Shown here in pieces: positions 44,398 to 45,421 of a DNA stretch of 45,421 bases (position 1 is the stretch's first letter; each line of letters opens with the position of its first letter). This stretch comes from an uncultured beta proteobacterium (lineage in GTDB: Bacteria; Pseudomonadota; Gammaproteobacteria; Burkholderiales; Burkholderiaceae_C). The position numbers and the translations under genes are program-made. Location of the stretch: assembly GCA_903938815.1 (NCBI GenBank), contig CAJAES010000015.1, positions 1-45,421 of the forward strand. Reading direction: 5' to 3'. The notes beneath the pieces were generated by a model that did not search any database, was not told the DNA's origin, and saw only the letters and a list, made by a program, of their open reading frames with translations.

Positions 44398-45222
44398 ATG
44401 CCGTTCCCACGCCGTTCCGCCAGATCCTGCATTTCAGCCCGGTGGATCGCCGCCTTCGCCCTGGCTGCCATGTCCGGCCTGCCCGCGCAGGCCGCGCCGC
44501 CCAGCGTGCACATCGAGGACCTCACCTGGACCGAACTCCGGGAGGCCCAGCGCGAAGGCTTCACGACCGTCATCGTCCCCATCGGCGGCACCGAGCAGAA
44601 CGGGCCGCACATGGCCCTCGGAAAGCACAACGCGCGGGTCCGTGTGCTGGCGGGCCGCATTGCGGCCGAACTCGGAACGGCCGTGGTGGCGCCGGTGCTG
44701 GCCTATGTGCCGGAGTCGGCGGGGCACATGCGTTTCCCGGGCAGCATCGACGCGCCCGACGACGCCTTCAGCGCCCTGCTGGCAGGTGCGGCGCGCAGCT
44801 TCCAGGGCCAGGGATTCCGCGACGTGGTGCTGATCGGCGACTCCGGCGACTACCAGGGCCTGCTGCAGGCCCTGGCAAAACAGCTGAATGCCGAATGGAA
44901 GGCGCGGCCGGCGCGCGCCCACTACATCGGGGCGTATTACCGCGAGGCCATGGCCGACTACCGGAGCGAACTGAAGGCGCGCGGCCTGAGCGAGCAGGAG
45001 ATCGGCGTGCATGCCGGGGTGGCAGACACCGCGCTGCTGATGGCCACCGCACCCGCCATGGTGCGGCCCGGGCAGCTCGCAGCGGCCCAGCGCGGCAGCC
45101 CGGACAACGGCGTCACCGGCGACCCCCGGGCCGCGACACCGGCGCTGGGCCAGATCGGCGTCGACCTGATCGTGCGCAAGACTGTGGCAAAGATACGAAC
45201 CGCGCTAGCCGAGCCCAGGTAA
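44398..45222 (+). CDS. secreted creatininase-family protein
   Basis: Exported protein of 274 aa. A signal peptide (ISARWIAAFALAAMSGLPAQA, ending AQAA near residue 33) precedes a creatininase-like domain: IVPIGGTEQNGPHMALGKHN (metal-binding Glu/His), VAPVLAYVPESAGHMRFPGS, and VLIGDSGDYQGLL. Creatininase and its relatives hydrolyse cyclic amides with two metals. A periplasmic location is uncommon for this family. Start at 44398 chosen by the signal sequence. A hairpin follows at 45226. Substrate unknown. Confidence 0.82.
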   Translation: MPFPRRSARSCISARWIAAFALAAMSGLPAQAAPPSVHIEDLTWTELREAQREGFTTVIVPIGGTEQNGPHMALGKHNARVRVLAGRIAAELGTAVVAPVLAYVPESAGHMRFPGSIDAPDDAFSALLAGAARSFQGQGFRDVVLIGDSGDYQGLLQALAKQLNAEWKARPARAHYIGAYYREAMADYRSELKARGLSEQEIGVHAGVADTALLMATAPAMVRPGQLAAAQRGSPDNGVTGDPRAATPALGQIGVDLIVRKTVAKIRTALAEPR

Positions 45223-45225
45223 TGT

Positions 45226-45247
45226 GCCGTTGAGCGGCCTCAACGGC
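45226..45247 (+). terminator. hairpin after the creatininase-family gene
   Basis: GCCGTTGAG-CGGC-CTCAACGGC forms a perfect 9-bp stem with a 4-base loop, 3 bp after the stop codon. Only a weak A/T stretch follows. Confidence 0.6.
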
Positions 45248-45285
45248 GCAGATAATTGGTCATCTGCAATTTCTCTCGGTGGCGC

Positions 45286-45421
45286 ATGGTCAGCACAGTC
45301 CGGGTGGGCGCAACGCTCTCCTTCTTGATCCTCGGCGTGACCGCGATGCCCTTGACGGCTTCCGTCCCCGCGCAGGTGGTGAGCCCCGTCGAAGGCATGG
45401 CCCCGGTGCCGGACCCGCACA
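45286..45421 (+). CDS. start of an exported protein, cut by the window edge
   Basis: An ATG at 45286 opens a frame that continues to the window end, about 45 codons. The N-terminus MVSTVRVGATLSFLILGVTA looks like a signal peptide, with probable cleavage near ASVPAQ. No domain can be named from this fragment. It follows the creatininase-family gene by 63 bp, after a hairpin. Confidence 0.45.
   Translation, partial: MVSTVRVGATLSFLILGVTAMPLTASVPAQVVSPVEGMAPVPDPH

Overview
The window is a high-GC (about 70%) segment of a Gram-negative chromosome. Gene content and style point to Burkholderiales (Betaproteobacteria), perhaps a Comamonadaceae/Rubrivivax/Roseateles-type environmental heterotroph: tightly packed catabolic operons each with its own ABC transporter, and a CtpA peptidase next to a MoeB/ThiF-like protein. 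This placement is inferred from protein family character, not from a marker gene. No rRNA, tRNA, CRISPR array, transposase or phage gene was seen.

Region 1 (14-9986): reductive pyrimidine catabolism. preT-preA (dihydropyrimidine dehydrogenase), a dihydropyrimidinase and an N-carbamoyl-beta-alanine-type amidohydrolase run on the + strand, followed by an overlapping GDSL lipoprotein. A divergent ABC importer (ATPase, two permeases, THI5-like binding protein) runs on the - strand. The intergenic region holds two RutR-like palindromes and a textbook sigma-54 promoter, so the pathway looks controlled by both pyrimidine and nitrogen status.

Region 2 (9961-14649): a compact five-gene - strand operon encoding two single-hotdog MaoC-type proteins, a GNAT protein, a FemAB/BioF2-type acyltransferase and a Wzx-type flippase. 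It has no glycosyltransferases and abuts a 38-codon remnant of an EamA transporter gene. A small conserved hypothetical gene follows. Region 3 (14918-17971): a large di-haem c lipoprotein with an Ig-like domain, and a UPF0149 protein.

Region 4 (18090-27788): a non-phosphorylative sugar oxidation operon with two sugar dehydrogenase candidates, a CUT1-type ABC importer, an HpcH/HpaI aldolase and an IlvD/Edd aldonate dehydratase. A divergent LacI-type regulator shares a palindromic operator with it. Region 5 (27921-30535): a secreted S1 protease, a LOG-family protein and a GntR/UTRA regulator.

Region 6 (30573-34094): suyA-suyB-slcC-comC, a 3-sulfolactate module. Two dehydrogenases of opposite stereospecificity feed the sulfo-lyase, behind a promoter with a palindrome next to the GntR gene and ending at a strong hairpin. 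Region 7 (34159-41015): a DUF4394 lipoprotein, a MoeB/ThiF-like protein, the CtpA peptidase and a divergent Fe(III) ABC transporter (ATPase and fused permease, no binding protein) around a Fur-like palindrome.

Region 8 (41016-45421): a circularly permuted YlqF/RbgA-type GTPase, two genes of 3-hydroxybenzoate/gentisate breakdown, a secreted creatininase-family protein, and the first 45 codons of another exported protein. Seven spacers carry unrelated 10-12-bp degenerate tandem repeats, a recurring signature of this chromosome.
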